DNA of 64,000 bases from an uncultured Blautia sp. (GCA_934373235.1 CAKROW010000008.1:1-64000), one strand, 5' to 3'; shown: positions 26,693-35,030, counted from the stretch's first letter. The notes: generated from the letters alone by a model not told the origin. Made by a program: numbers and translations.

Positions 26693-28051
26693 TTATTTTT
26701 CGTAATTCTTTTGTTTTATCCTCAAAGCCGCTAAAAGGCCGATGAGCAGTAATATCATGGCAGCCATGACTACCAGAAGGATAAGCCTTGTCTTCGGGAT
26801 GCCCTTCACTGTATCTTTCCGGGTATCTGCAGCATCGCTTGTCTCTGTCCCTGCTTTTCTTGCATGGCTGCTGTTGTCCGAAATGGTTCTGTCTGTGAGA
26901 TTGCTGCCGTTTTCATCTGTATCTGTGGTTTCTGTTGTTTCTGCGGTTCCTGTTGTTTCTGTGGTTCCTGTATTTTCCTCAGTCCCGGGCACAGGCGTCT
27001 CTGTCACTGTGATCATTCCTGATCCAACCAGATGATCACCAAGGTAGTAATCCTCCATCTGAGGATTATTTTCCTCCGGCTTCGTGGTAAGGGTGGATAT
27101 ATCCATTCCGTTGGGAACTGTGACGCTTCCTCCGTTTACCTCGGTTCTGGTAAAATTCGTATATACATATTCACTTAACGCCTTCGTGTCCATACATGAG
27201 TAGGACAGGTTCTGGGCACGCATGGTAACAATGATATACGTAAGCCCGTTCTGCTCCACCTCTGTCACAAGGGTCTGACCTGCTGCATTGGTGTAACCGG
27301 TCTTTCCCCCTTTGCATGGCTCGTAGTAGAACTCACTCTCCGGTGCCATCATTGCATGATGATTGGAAAGATTTCTCACCTGGCTGTTCATGTTGGTAGG
27401 CTGGATATCATGCTGTCTGGTGTGCACAACGGTACTGAAGGTATCATTCTTAAGTCCTGCCTGGTAGATCAGTGCCATATCCCTGGCTGAAGAATAATTA
27501 TTCTCATCCGGAAGTCCGCTGGAATTGGCAAAATGCGTGTTCTCACAGCCAAGTTCTGCTGCCTTCTGGTTCATCATATCTATAAATGCCTGTTCCGTGC
27601 CGCCAATATGCTCTGCGATCTGTGCTGCCACGTCATTGGCAGAAGAAAGGATCAGTGCATACAGGCAGTCCTCCATACTGATAATCTCCCCCACCTGTGT
27701 GCCGATATTGCTGGAATCCGCATTGACATTTCGCACACCTGTAGCAGTAAAAGTCACCTGTTCATCCATAGCAGAGTGTTCTGCTGCCACAAGTAAAGTC
27801 ATAAGCTTGGTGATGCTGGCAGGATAACGCTGAAGGTCCGCACCCTTGTCATAGAGCACCCGGCCTGTTTCATTATCCATGACGACGGCAGTGTCCGAGG
27901 TGATCGCCGGTGCTGCCGGCCATCCTGTAATCTGGTCTGTAGTTACCGTACCGGCGGTGTTCAGATCCACTGCCCCATAGGCAGACACTGCACCTGCCCC
28001 GATAAAAACACACCCAAGGATTACTGCCAGGATCTTTTTATATTTTTTCAT
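26693..28051 (-). CDS. dacF: D-alanyl-D-alanine carboxypeptidase (DacF-type, intact)
   Basis: A 452-residue exported low-molecular-weight penicillin-binding protein that trims the terminal D-Ala of peptidoglycan stems. After the signal peptide (MKKYKKILAVILGCVFIGAG) the S11 peptidase domain has all three motifs: SITK (79-82), SAN (137-139) and KTG (250-252, GGKTGYTNAAGQT). A Thr/Glu-rich stretch and a C-terminal helix with basic end anchor it to the membrane. The ATG at 28051 has GGAG nine nt upstream; an in-frame TTG at 28066 is less likely. Comparison with this gene makes the lost catalytic residues of the homologue at 12.4 kb obvious. Confidence 0.92.
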   Translation of the reverse strand: MKKYKKILAVILGCVFIGAGAVSAYGAVDLNTAGTVTTDQITGWPAAPAITSDTAVVMDNETGRVLYDKGADLQRYPASITKLMTLLVAAEHSAMDEQVTFTATGVRNVNADSSNIGTQVGEIISMEDCLYALILSSANDVAAQIAEHIGGTEQAFIDMMNQKAAELGCENTHFANSSGLPDENNYSSARDMALIYQAGLKNDTFSTVVHTRQHDIQPTNMNSQVRNLSNHHAMMAPESEFYYEPCKGGKTGYTNAAGQTLVTEVEQNGLTYIIVTMRAQNLSYSCMDTKALSEYVYTNFTRTEVNGGSVTVPNGMDISTLTTKPEENNPQMEDYYLGDHLVGSGMITVTETPVPGTEENTGTTETTGTAETTETTDTDENGSNLTDRTISDNSSHARKAGTETSDAADTRKDTVKGIPKTRLILLVVMAAMILLLIGLLAALRIKQKNYEK

Positions 28052-28066
28052 AATATAAGTCTCCAA

Positions 28067-29197
28067 TCAGAATCCGTCAAAAGATGCAACTGCGTCAACC
28101 ACTCTCCTGGCATCCTCCATGTCCAGGTTATAGAACATGGGAAGCCTTAAGAGTCTCTCACTTTCTCTGGTGGTATACACATCCTCCCCTGCAAATCTGC
28201 CAAATTTAAGGCCTGCAGGCGCAGAGTGGAGCGGCACATAATGGAACACACTGCACACACCCTTCTCCCGTAAATATTTCAGAAGCCGGGTCCTTACCTG
28301 GATATCATGTACTTTAATATAATACATATGTGCATTATGCTCACATTCTGCCGGCACAAAAGGCTGCTGGATCTTGCCTTCATCTGCAAGGAATTTCAGG
28401 TTCCGGTTATAAAAATCATAAATTTCCATACGCTTGGCACTGATCTTTTTGTGCTGTTCAAGCTGTGCATAAAGATATGCCGCATTCAGCTCACTGGGCA
28501 GATAGGATGAACCGTAATCCATCCAGCGGTATTTATCCACCTGTCCACGGAAAAACTTGCTTCTGTCTGTTCCCTTTTCCCGCAGGATCTCTGCTTTTTC
28601 CTGGTAGGCATCATCATCATAGACAATGGCGCCTCCCTCTCCCATAGTATAATTCTTAGTCTCATGGAAGCTGTAACAGCCAAAATCTCCGATGGTTCCC
28701 AGTGCTTTTCCTTTATAGTATGCATCCACTCCCTGGGCAGCATCCTCCACTACCTTAAGGTTATGTTTCCTGGCGATCGCCATAATGGTATCCATCTCAC
28801 AGGCAACCCCTGCATAGTGGACCGGTACGATCACTCTGGTCTTATCTGTGATGGCCTGTTCGATCAGCTTCTCATCAATATTCATGGTATCCGGGCGGAT
28901 ATCCACAAACACGATCTTTGCACCTCTGAGCACAAAAGCATCCGCAGTGGACACAAATGTGTAGGATGGCATGATCACCTCATCTCCAGGCTGTACATCC
29001 GAAAGATAGGCTGCCATCTCCAGTGCATGTGTGCAGGAGGTTGTAAGCATCACGTGTCCCACATGAAAACGGTCCTGCATCCATCCGGAACATTTTTTTG
29101 TGTACTCACCGTCTCCGCAGAGCATCCCGCGGTTGACCGCATCCTGTATATATTCAAATTCCCTGCCTGTAAACGCAGGTCTGTTAAAATCTATCAT
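28067..29197 (-). CDS. wecE: dTDP-4-amino-4,6-dideoxygalactose transaminase (WecE/RffA-type DegT aminotransferase)
   Basis: A 376-residue PLP enzyme. DegT/DnrJ/EryC1 features: LTTSCTHALEMAA, PSYTFVSTADAF, VVEDAAQG and the PLP lysine Lys181 in SFHETKNYTMGEGGA. The HETKN motif and overall pattern point to the WecE/RffA group that converts dTDP-4-keto-6-deoxyglucose to the 4-amino-4,6-dideoxygalactose nucleotide. The exact sugar is inferred. It lies directly upstream of dacF and 12 nt downstream of a second, divergent DegT-like gene. It may supply the amino sugar for the plus-strand operon starting at 30.3 kb. Confidence 0.88.
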   Translation of the reverse strand: MIDFNRPAFTGREFEYIQDAVNRGMLCGDGEYTKKCSGWMQDRFHVGHVMLTTSCTHALEMAAYLSDVQPGDEVIMPSYTFVSTADAFVLRGAKIVFVDIRPDTMNIDEKLIEQAITDKTRVIVPVHYAGVACEMDTIMAIARKHNLKVVEDAAQGVDAYYKGKALGTIGDFGCYSFHETKNYTMGEGGAIVYDDDAYQEKAEILREKGTDRSKFFRGQVDKYRWMDYGSSYLPSELNAAYLYAQLEQHKKISAKRMEIYDFYNRNLKFLADEGKIQQPFVPAECEHNAHMYYIKVHDIQVRTRLLKYLREKGVCSVFHYVPLHSAPAGLKFGRFAGEDVYTTRESERLLRLPMFYNLDMEDARRVVDAVASFDGF

Positions 29198-29209
29198 CTC
29201 TTCCTCTTT

Positions 29210-30172
29210 TCAAAGTGCTTCCCATTCTTTTATGCAGGCAGCTATATATTCCATTTCTTCCCTGCCATACCTCTGGTCGCAGGGTACTGGCAGGATATTC
29301 TCTGACCACTGATATTCCAGGGTATCTGCCTTAAGGTCCCGCAGCACATTCTTCCAGTTGGTTGGTACAAAGATCTTCTTTCCTGCCAGCCATCTGCGAA
29401 GTTCGATTCCATTCCTGTGATAGTAAGGGTAAGCAAAAGGTCCCTCCGGTATCTCACCGTTAAATGGTGAACCGGAAGGCAGAAGCTCTGCAAGCAGTCT
29501 GTAATTGGCCTCTCTTTTTCGCTTTATGCCCTCATAGTCAATGGTCTTAAGCAGGTTCTCCGTAAGACGTGACATACGCCGTACTCCGCTGCTGCCAAAT
29601 CCTGCCGCAGTATCCAGCATACGCTGATAATAGGTACCTGCGTCGTATTCATATCTTCCCAGCACATGGGCCATATGCTCCATGGAGTAATCCTCCGGAA
29701 GATCCATATCCGGCTGCGCATCTGTGGCCAGATATGCACCGTCCCCCACACCGAAAAACTTCCTGCATGAGTAAATGGTATCGATTCCCTCCACCGGCCT
29801 GTCATAAAATGCCTGTGTATTGTCTACAATAATATTTCCAAATTTTTTCTTATAATAACGTATCTTATCTTCTGTGAGGCAGCCATAGTAATTCACCAGA
29901 TACACGTAAGTTCCTTCTTCCGGTGCTCCCTGTGGCAGCACAGGTTCCAGCTCCTCGCTGAGATAATAAAAGATCATCTCTGTATCATTCTCCCTGCACA
30001 CCTGAAACACAGATTCACAGAGAAAATAAGGCATATATATCTTACGGATCTGCCTTGTCCTCAAAAGGAGAAGAAAGGCCGTCCTGCCCAGATTCACCCT
30101 GTACAGATCCTCATAATATTCTCTGCCGGATGCTTCCTCCAGCTCAAGATATCCTCCGATTTCTTTCTTCAA
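29210..30172 (-). CDS. Divergent DegT-like PLP protein of unknown specificity
   Basis: About 320 residues; no close family recognised by eye. Counting from a possible GTG at 30202, the segment VDNTQAF and the segment YSCRKFFGVGDGA (Lys148) line up with the EDAAQG and HETKNYTMGEGG motifs of the neighbouring WecE-type enzyme, with the same Lys-to-Gly spacing. A PLP-binding lysine therefore seems retained while the rest has drifted. The start is taken as TTG at 30172 because a perfect AGGAGG lies nine nt upstream of it; the in-frame GTG has no site. It is first in the long minus-strand operon. It may be an aminotransferase, a sugar dehydratase/isomerase or a partner subunit. Confidence 0.65.
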   Translation of the reverse strand: MKKEIGGYLELEEASGREYYEDLYRVNLGRTAFLLLLRTRQIRKIYMPYFLCESVFQVCRENDTEMIFYYLSEELEPVLPQGAPEEGTYVYLVNYYGCLTEDKIRYYKKKFGNIIVDNTQAFYDRPVEGIDTIYSCRKFFGVGDGAYLATDAQPDMDLPEDYSMEHMAHVLGRYEYDAGTYYQRMLDTAAGFGSSGVRRMSRLTENLLKTIDYEGIKRKREANYRLLAELLPSGSPFNGEIPEGPFAYPYYHRNGIELRRWLAGKKIFVPTNWKNVLRDLKADTLEYQWSENILPVPCDQRYGREEMEYIAACIKEWEAL

Positions 30173-30211
30173 ATCTGATATCCTCCTGTCAGCTATTGAC
30201 ACTTGTTTTTT

Positions 30212-30240
30212 ATCTTATCATTTTCAATGTCGGTTGTAAA
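30212..30240 (-). promoter_or_regulatory. Sigma-A promoter of the main minus-strand polysaccharide operon
   Basis: TTTACA (30240-30235), a 17-nt spacer and TAAGAT (30217-30212) on the minus strand. The -35 overlaps the -35 of the divergent plus-strand promoter by five bases. Confidence 0.6.
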
Positions 30241-30262
30241 GAGTTCACGAATAGTATATACT
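30234..30262 (+). promoter_or_regulatory. Sigma-A promoter of ArnC-like operon
   Basis: TTGTAA (30234-30239), a 17-nt spacer and TATACT (30257-30262), about 42 nt before the GT2 start codon. It overlaps the minus-strand promoter. Confidence 0.6.
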
Positions 30263-30304
30263 TGCATCGTATGAAAGTAAATTATCACGAAAGCGAGTTC
30301 AAAA

Positions 30305-31276
30305 ATGTTAGTTTCTATTGTGATCCCCTGCTATTACTCAGAAAAGTCCATACGCAAGGTAGTGGAAATGGTAATGGCGGAGTTTGACAAAAATGAGGGC
30401 TATGAATGTGAATTTGTCCTTGTAAATGATGGCTCCACAGACAATACCTGGCCTGAGATCCAAAGGCTTGGTCAGGAATACCCCTGTGTCCACGGCATCA
30501 ATCTTATGCATAATTTTGGCCAGCATAATGCCCTGATGGCATCCATGCACTATGCAAAAGGCGACTATGTCCTGGGAATGGATGACGATATGCAGACCCA
30601 CCCTTCCCAGATCTTCAGACTGATACATAAGATCGAGGAAGGCTATGATCTGGTATACGGTGTCTACCCTCACAAAAAAAATTCCTGGCTTAAGAATTTT
30701 TCCAGCAAGATCAACGAAGTCACTTCCCGGATTATGCTGAACCGCCCCAGGGACATTGTATCCAGCAATTTCTGGATCATCACCAGCGCAGTACAGAAGG
30801 AAGTTGCCAAGTATACCAGCTTCAATCCCTATATTGACGGAATCTTTTACCGTGTAACCCATAATATCGGAAATGTTCCGGTAGAACACTATCGCCGGGA
30901 ATTCGGCACCTCCGGTTACACCTTACGTAAACTTGTCAATCTGTGGCTTTGTTACTGGAACTTTTCGGTGATTCCTCTGCGGCTTTCCTTTTTCCTGGGA
31001 ATCTTTTCCGGATTTGCAGGAGTTGTCATTGCACTGCTTGTGATCATCAACAAGCTGCTGCACCCGGATGTTACCATGGGATGGTCCTCCACCTTATGTG
31101 TTATTGTGATCTTTTTTGGCATCGTGCTTACAGTTCTTGGTATTGTAGGGGAATATCTGGGCAAGATCATTCTGATCCTTAACAACACGCCCCAGTATAT
31201 TGTCCGTGAAACAGTCAATACACCAGATACCATAGAGGAAAAGATCAGCAAACTTGTGAGGGAGAAAGTCAATTGA
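30305..31276 (+). CDS. ArnC/DPM1-like GT2: polyprenyl-phosphate glycosyltransferase
   Basis: A 323-residue enzyme. The GT-A domain (about 1-225) reads VSIVIPCYYSEKSI, LVNDGSTDNTW and GMDDDMQTHPSQ, with a conserved YGVYPHKKNSWLK region. Two C-terminal helices (about 233-260 and 268-292) place the active site at the inner membrane face. This layout fits enzymes such as ArnC, GtrB and CsbB that make undecaprenyl-phosphate-linked monosaccharides for use outside the membrane. It starts an operon with an ATP-grasp ligase (stop/start overlap TTGA) and two small EamA proteins. The donor may be the 4-amino-4,6-dideoxy sugar made by the WecE-type enzyme; that link is inference. Confidence 0.87.
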   Translation: MLVSIVIPCYYSEKSIRKVVEMVMAEFDKNEGYECEFVLVNDGSTDNTWPEIQRLGQEYPCVHGINLMHNFGQHNALMASMHYAKGDYVLGMDDDMQTHPSQIFRLIHKIEEGYDLVYGVYPHKKNSWLKNFSSKINEVTSRIMLNRPRDIVSSNFWIITSAVQKEVAKYTSFNPYIDGIFYRVTHNIGNVPVEHYRREFGTSGYTLRKLVNLWLCYWNFSVIPLRLSFFLGIFSGFAGVVIALLVIINKLLHPDVTMGWSSTLCVIVIFFGIVLTVLGIVGEYLGKIILILNNTPQYIVRETVNTPDTIEEKISKLVREKVN

Positions 31277-32511
31277 AAAAGATCATGATTCTGGGAGCCG
31301 GGATCTACCAGGTTCCCCTTATAAAAGCAGCCCAGGATATGGGACTTTATACCATCGTTGCCAGCATCCCCGGAGAGTATCCCGGGTTTGCCCTGGCTGA
31401 TCAGGTCTGTACCATAAATACCACAGATCAGCAGGAAATCCTTAAAGTATGCCTCCGTGAAAACATCCAGGCCATCTGCACCACCGGTACGGATGTTGCC
31501 GTTTCCACCATCGGATATGTGTGCCAGCACATGGGACTTCCGGGAATTTCCCTTTCTGCTGCCAGGAATGTCACAGACAAAGCACAGATGAAGGCAGCTT
31601 TTGAGCGTGGACATGTATCTGCCTCCCGTTTCCGTCAGGTAAATACCCTTGAGAAGGCCCGAAAAGCTGCTTCTGAGATCGGCTATCCTGTAGTCGTCAA
31701 ACGTGTGGACAGCTCCGGAAGCCGCGGAATTACAGTTGTAAAGGATCCGGAATATCTGGCTGCAGCTTTTGATTCTGCACTCTCCGGTTCACGCAGGGAT
31801 TATGTTCTGGTTGAGGAGAAACTTCATGGCATGGAAGTCGGTGCAGATGGCCTGATCCAGAACGGAGAAATTGTTTTCTTTGTTCCCCACGGAAAGTCCG
31901 TATATCATACAGGAACCATTGATGTTCCTGCAGGACACAGCCTTCCATGGCAGGGTTCCCCGGTTCTTTCTGAGGAAATCCGCCGCCAGCTTAATGCCGC
32001 AGTTCAGGCACTTGGACTTGACAACTGTCCTTTTAACGCAGATCTTTTTGTAGATCCTGATACTGCCAAAGTGTGGATCATTGAGATTGGGGGCCGTACA
32101 GGCGCTACCTGCATCCCTGAGCTGATCTCCATGTATTATGGTTTTGATTATTACGAAAAAATACTGAAAAACGCTCTTGGTGAGCCACTGTCTCTTCCCT
32201 CTGTTCCCCACGGAAGCCCCTGCCGTGCAATGCTTCTTATGAGTCCCTTTGAAGGCAGGATCACATCTGTGGATCAGGATATCCTTCATGAGCTTACAGA
32301 ACAGGGGATTACCGTCACACTGGACTATCCTGTGGGTCATCCGGTTGAAAAAATGGAAAACGGCACCTGCCGCTTCGGCCATGTGATATTTCCGGTGCAT
32401 CAGCCTGAGGAAACTGACCGGATCCTTCGTAAACTCTACAGCTCGATCCACATTGACGAAGAGCCCCTTTCCTGGGAACATAATATAAAGCCCCATATCG
32501 GGGACGCCTGA
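31273..32511 (+). CDS. ATP-grasp ligase (carbamoyl-phosphate-synthase-like), substrate unknown
   Basis: A 412-residue protein with the ATP-grasp fold: a Rossmann-like pre-ATP domain (ILGAGIYQVPLIKAA), the ATP-binding lid (YPVVVKRVDSSGSRGI near 140-156), EEKLHGMEVGADG, and metal ligands in FNADLFVD and WIIEIGGRTGATC (near 270). Such enzymes join a carboxylate to an amine through an acyl phosphate. The start is TTG overlapping the previous stop, with GGGAGAAAG upstream. Its position between an ArnC-like transferase and putative lipid-sugar flippases suggests acylation of the amino sugar, perhaps with an amino acid; this is inference. Confidence 0.82.
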   Translation: MKKIMILGAGIYQVPLIKAAQDMGLYTIVASIPGEYPGFALADQVCTINTTDQQEILKVCLRENIQAICTTGTDVAVSTIGYVCQHMGLPGISLSAARNVTDKAQMKAAFERGHVSASRFRQVNTLEKARKAASEIGYPVVVKRVDSSGSRGITVVKDPEYLAAAFDSALSGSRRDYVLVEEKLHGMEVGADGLIQNGEIVFFVPHGKSVYHTGTIDVPAGHSLPWQGSPVLSEEIRRQLNAAVQALGLDNCPFNADLFVDPDTAKVWIIEIGGRTGATCIPELISMYYGFDYYEKILKNALGEPLSLPSVPHGSPCRAMLLMSPFEGRITSVDQDILHELTEQGITVTLDYPVGHPVEKMENGTCRFGHVIFPVHQPEETDRILRKLYSSIHIDEEPLSWEHNIKPHIGDA

Positions 32512-32552
32512 TAACTGCTTACTTTTTCCGGATTTTTTACAGCGGAGGAACT

Positions 32553-32903
32553 ATGTCAAAAGTCAAAGATTATATACAGCTTCATTTAAATATCCTGCTG
32601 TTCTCCCTGACAAGTGTTTTTTCCAAGCTTGCCTCAGTACAGTATAACCGCCATGGCCTTGACAGTATCATGCTTTATGTTTTTCTTTTTCTCATGATAC
32701 TGAACTGCGGGATCTATGCCATTGCGTGGCAGCAGGTCATCAAAAAATTTTCCCTGTCCACAGCCTATGCCAACAAAAGTGTTTACCTTCTGTGGTCTCA
32801 GGTATGGGCAGTGATCATTTTTCACGAAAATCTTTCCATACAGAACATTATCGGTATCCTGATCGTTCTGGCCGGAGTCTGGATGGTGCAGAGATATGAA
32901 TAG
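32553..32903 (+). CDS. Small EamA/SMR-type membrane protein, subunit 1 (putative lipid-sugar flippase)
   Basis: A 116-residue protein with four hydrophobic segments, including LNILLFSLTSVFSKLA, an internal AYANKSVYLLWSQVWA and the closing IIGILIVLAGVWMVQR, the single-repeat EamA/DMT fold. Two such proteins in tandem, overlapping by 8 nt, resemble ArnE/ArnF, the pair thought to flip undecaprenyl-phosphate-aminoarabinose. GGAGG precedes the ATG. Small multidrug resistance pumps have the same size and fold, but the operon context favours lipid-sugar transport. Confidence 0.8.
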   Translation: MSKVKDYIQLHLNILLFSLTSVFSKLASVQYNRHGLDSIMLYVFLFLMILNCGIYAIAWQQVIKKFSLSTAYANKSVYLLWSQVWAVIIFHENLSIQNIIGILIVLAGVWMVQRYE

Positions 32904-33234
32904 AACATTTATGCTGATCATGCTTTGTGGAACCTTTTTTTCCGCAGTTTCCCAGATCCTTCTGAAACAGAGTGCCAACAAAACCTACAAAAACGCCCTT
33001 CTGGAATATCTTAACTGGAGGGTTATCCTTGCATATGGGATCTTTTTTGCAGTACTTCTTCTTAACACTCTGTGCTACACAAAAGTTGATATGCGTTTCG
33101 GCCCGGTCATAGACACCGCCACTTATGTATTTGTGCTGATCTTTTCCCGCCTGATCCTGAAAGAAAAGATCACCCGCGGAAAGATCATCGGCAACCTTAT
33201 CATTATTGCCGGGATCATTGTCTACACCTTATAA
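32896..33234 (+). CDS. Small EamA/SMR-type membrane protein, subunit 2 (putative lipid-sugar flippase)
   Basis: A 112-residue four-helix protein of the same EamA/DMT type as the gene it overlaps: FFSAVSQILLKQSANK in helix 1, TLCYTKVDMRFGPVIDTATYVF in the middle part, and LILKEKITRGKIIGNLIII at the end. The LKE...RGKIIGN(L)II pattern is characteristic of SMR/EamA proteins. It likely forms a heterodimer with the preceding subunit. It is the last gene of the operon and is followed by a strong terminator. Confidence 0.8.
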   Translation: MNRTFMLIMLCGTFFSAVSQILLKQSANKTYKNALLEYLNWRVILAYGIFFAVLLLNTLCYTKVDMRFGPVIDTATYVFVLIFSRLILKEKITRGKIIGNLIIIAGIIVYTL

Positions 33235-33268
33235 AGCTGCAGAAACTATTACAGATCTGTTCATACAG

Positions 33269-33316
33269 AACAGCCCATTGAAAAAGTGAGATTCACATTT
33301 CAATGGGCTGTTTTTT
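33269..33316 (+). terminator. Intrinsic terminator of the ArnC-like operon
   Basis: AACAGCCCATTGAAA (33269-33283) pairs with TTTCAATGGGCTGTT (33298-33312), followed by TTTT. It lies 35 nt after the second EamA gene. Confidence 0.85.
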
Positions 33317-33329
33317 GCTCTTATGTTAT

Positions 33330-34859
33330 TTACCGGTTAGTACATACACCATTCTTGTCAAAAATGTAGGTTACACCATTTTCTTTTTTGGTACAGTTTT
33401 TGTACATGATTCCTGTGTAGCTGTCAAAACGGTACGGTTTTCCCTTGATCCGCAGCCAGCTTCTGCACATCTTTCCATTAGATCTGAAGTAGTAGGTATG
33501 ATCCTCTCCATTTCCGGACCATGTATAGAATACAGATTTTACACGGACACCGTCATTTCCGAAATAGTATACATCGTCATTATCATCCATGTATCTTACA
33601 TTTTTCATCATATATCCGTATTTGTTCTGGAAATAATAGACTTTGGAACCGATTCTCGTCATTCCTCTGGCTCCGTATCCGTTGGATTTCATGTAATATT
33701 TACGGTTATTCCAGGTTATCCACTTGTTGGTCACTCTGGCTCCGTTCTTGTCCACATAAAACACATTTCTATTGTAACGGATGAGCTGGCTCTTATATAA
33801 ACCCTTGGTGGCGTTGATATAATAATACCTGCTTCCAACCTTCACCCATCCCGTCTTCTTCACGCCGCTTGCATAGTAAAAAGTCTTTCCGTTCTCCTTG
33901 ACCCATCCATTTTTTATATTGTTCTTGGTATCCGGAGTCCTGGACGCCTTATATGTGGCAAGTGCCTTTGTTCTCGGGGTGATGATCTTGGTGTAATCCA
34001 CATAACCAAAATCTACATCTACATCTGAATAACTGGAAATTCCACTGATCAGACCCTTGGTGGAATTTAAATATCCGCCACCATCACCGTCAGTTGCCTG
34101 CCAGATCGTATATTTGTACTCATTTCTGTCAGGTGCAAGGATATCATCACCGTAACGTGCAAGCCATACATCCAGACCTTTCAGTTTGCTCCAGGCCACC
34201 TTCTCATCATACCAATTGGTGTTGCAGTAAACCATGGGATAATATCCGGCTTTTTTCACCTCATTACAAAATGCCAGTGCAAGGTCTGCTATCCTGGATG
34301 GGGAAAGTTCACCCATTTTACTGTACTCCAGGTCGTAGACAACAGGGTAGGAAACCTTGTAACCGTTCATTTTTTTGATGGCAAACTGTGCTTCCTTCAG
34401 TGCCTCCGTTGTGGTGGTTGCAAGACTGTATACATAGGTTCCTACCGGAACGCCTGCCGCTGCTGCCTGTTTCATGTTATAGGCATACTGTCTGTCCATA
34501 TGCTCCAGGCCATAGGAGATCCTTACAAAAGCAAAATCCACATTTGATTTCTTAACTTTTTTCCAGTCAATGGTATCCTGCCATTCAGAAACATCAATAC
34601 CTCTTGTGATGGCTCCGTTGATCTTTTCACCGCTTCCATTATAGCAGACTCCATTGATCTTCTTCCATGCCTTGGAGCTTGTAGCCTTTCCGCTGGCCTT
34701 ACCGGAAATCTTTCCGCTTCTTACCTTTTCTTCCTCGGCAACTGTATCCCGGCGGTCAACTCCGCCACCGCCCATTGCCATAACTGTGGTTCCCATTGCA
34801 CCTATGCCCAGCACTGCCGCCATAATGCCGGATACCAGCCATACTTTCCACTTTTTCAT
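33330..34859 (-). CDS. GH25 muramidase with C-terminal cell-wall-binding repeats
   Basis: A 509-residue secreted enzyme expected to cut the MurNAc-GlcNAc bond of peptidoglycan. A signal peptide (about 1-28) and a Ser/Lys/Gly-rich spacer precede the GH25 barrel (about 85-290), with Asp89 in GIDVSEWQ, the catalytic pair Asp176/Glu178 in VVYDLEYS, and YPMVYCNTNWY. The rest (about 310-505) is a series of ~20-residue aromatic repeats (GWVKENGKTFYYASG, GWVKVGSRYYYI) of the CW_binding type. The same repeat type is found in the L,D-transpeptidase just upstream, so both probably bind the same wall polymer. A ~120-nt leader holds two small hairpins. Confidence 0.93.
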   Translation of the reverse strand: MKKWKVWLVSGIMAAVLGIGAMGTTVMAMGGGGVDRRDTVAEEEKVRSGKISGKASGKATSSKAWKKINGVCYNGSGEKINGAITRGIDVSEWQDTIDWKKVKKSNVDFAFVRISYGLEHMDRQYAYNMKQAAAAGVPVGTYVYSLATTTTEALKEAQFAIKKMNGYKVSYPVVYDLEYSKMGELSPSRIADLALAFCNEVKKAGYYPMVYCNTNWYDEKVAWSKLKGLDVWLARYGDDILAPDRNEYKYTIWQATDGDGGGYLNSTKGLISGISSYSDVDVDFGYVDYTKIITPRTKALATYKASRTPDTKNNIKNGWVKENGKTFYYASGVKKTGWVKVGSRYYYINATKGLYKSQLIRYNRNVFYVDKNGARVTNKWITWNNRKYYMKSNGYGARGMTRIGSKVYYFQNKYGYMMKNVRYMDDNDDVYYFGNDGVRVKSVFYTWSGNGEDHTYYFRSNGKMCRSWLRIKGKPYRFDSYTGIMYKNCTKKENGVTYIFDKNGVCTNR

Positions 34860-34971
34860 GTTTTTTCCTTTCCCTTTTCTGTATGATTTTTGTCAGGCGG
34901 ATATTTGCGATCCGCGCCGCCCACTGCTTATTGCTTTTCGCAGCCTCGCAGGAGGCTTCGATGATTCTGGT

Positions 34972-35021
34972 AAAAAGAAGAAACCTGCTGTTCTACGGTT
35001 ATCTTCTGTAAAACAGCAGGT
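34972..35021 (-). terminator. Intrinsic terminator of the L,D-transpeptidase gene
   Basis: On the minus strand ACCTGCTGTTTT (35021-35010) pairs with AGAACAGCAGGT (34994-34983), then TTTCTTCTTTTTA. It starts about 10 nt after the stop codon. Confidence 0.8.
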
Positions 35022-35030
35022 CATTTCTGA

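Noticed and set aside
32553..33234. Reading the two EamA genes as drug efflux (SMR) pumps
   Set aside because: Size and fold allow it, but their place directly after an ArnC-like transferase and ATP-grasp ligase favours lipid-sugar translocation; not excluded.
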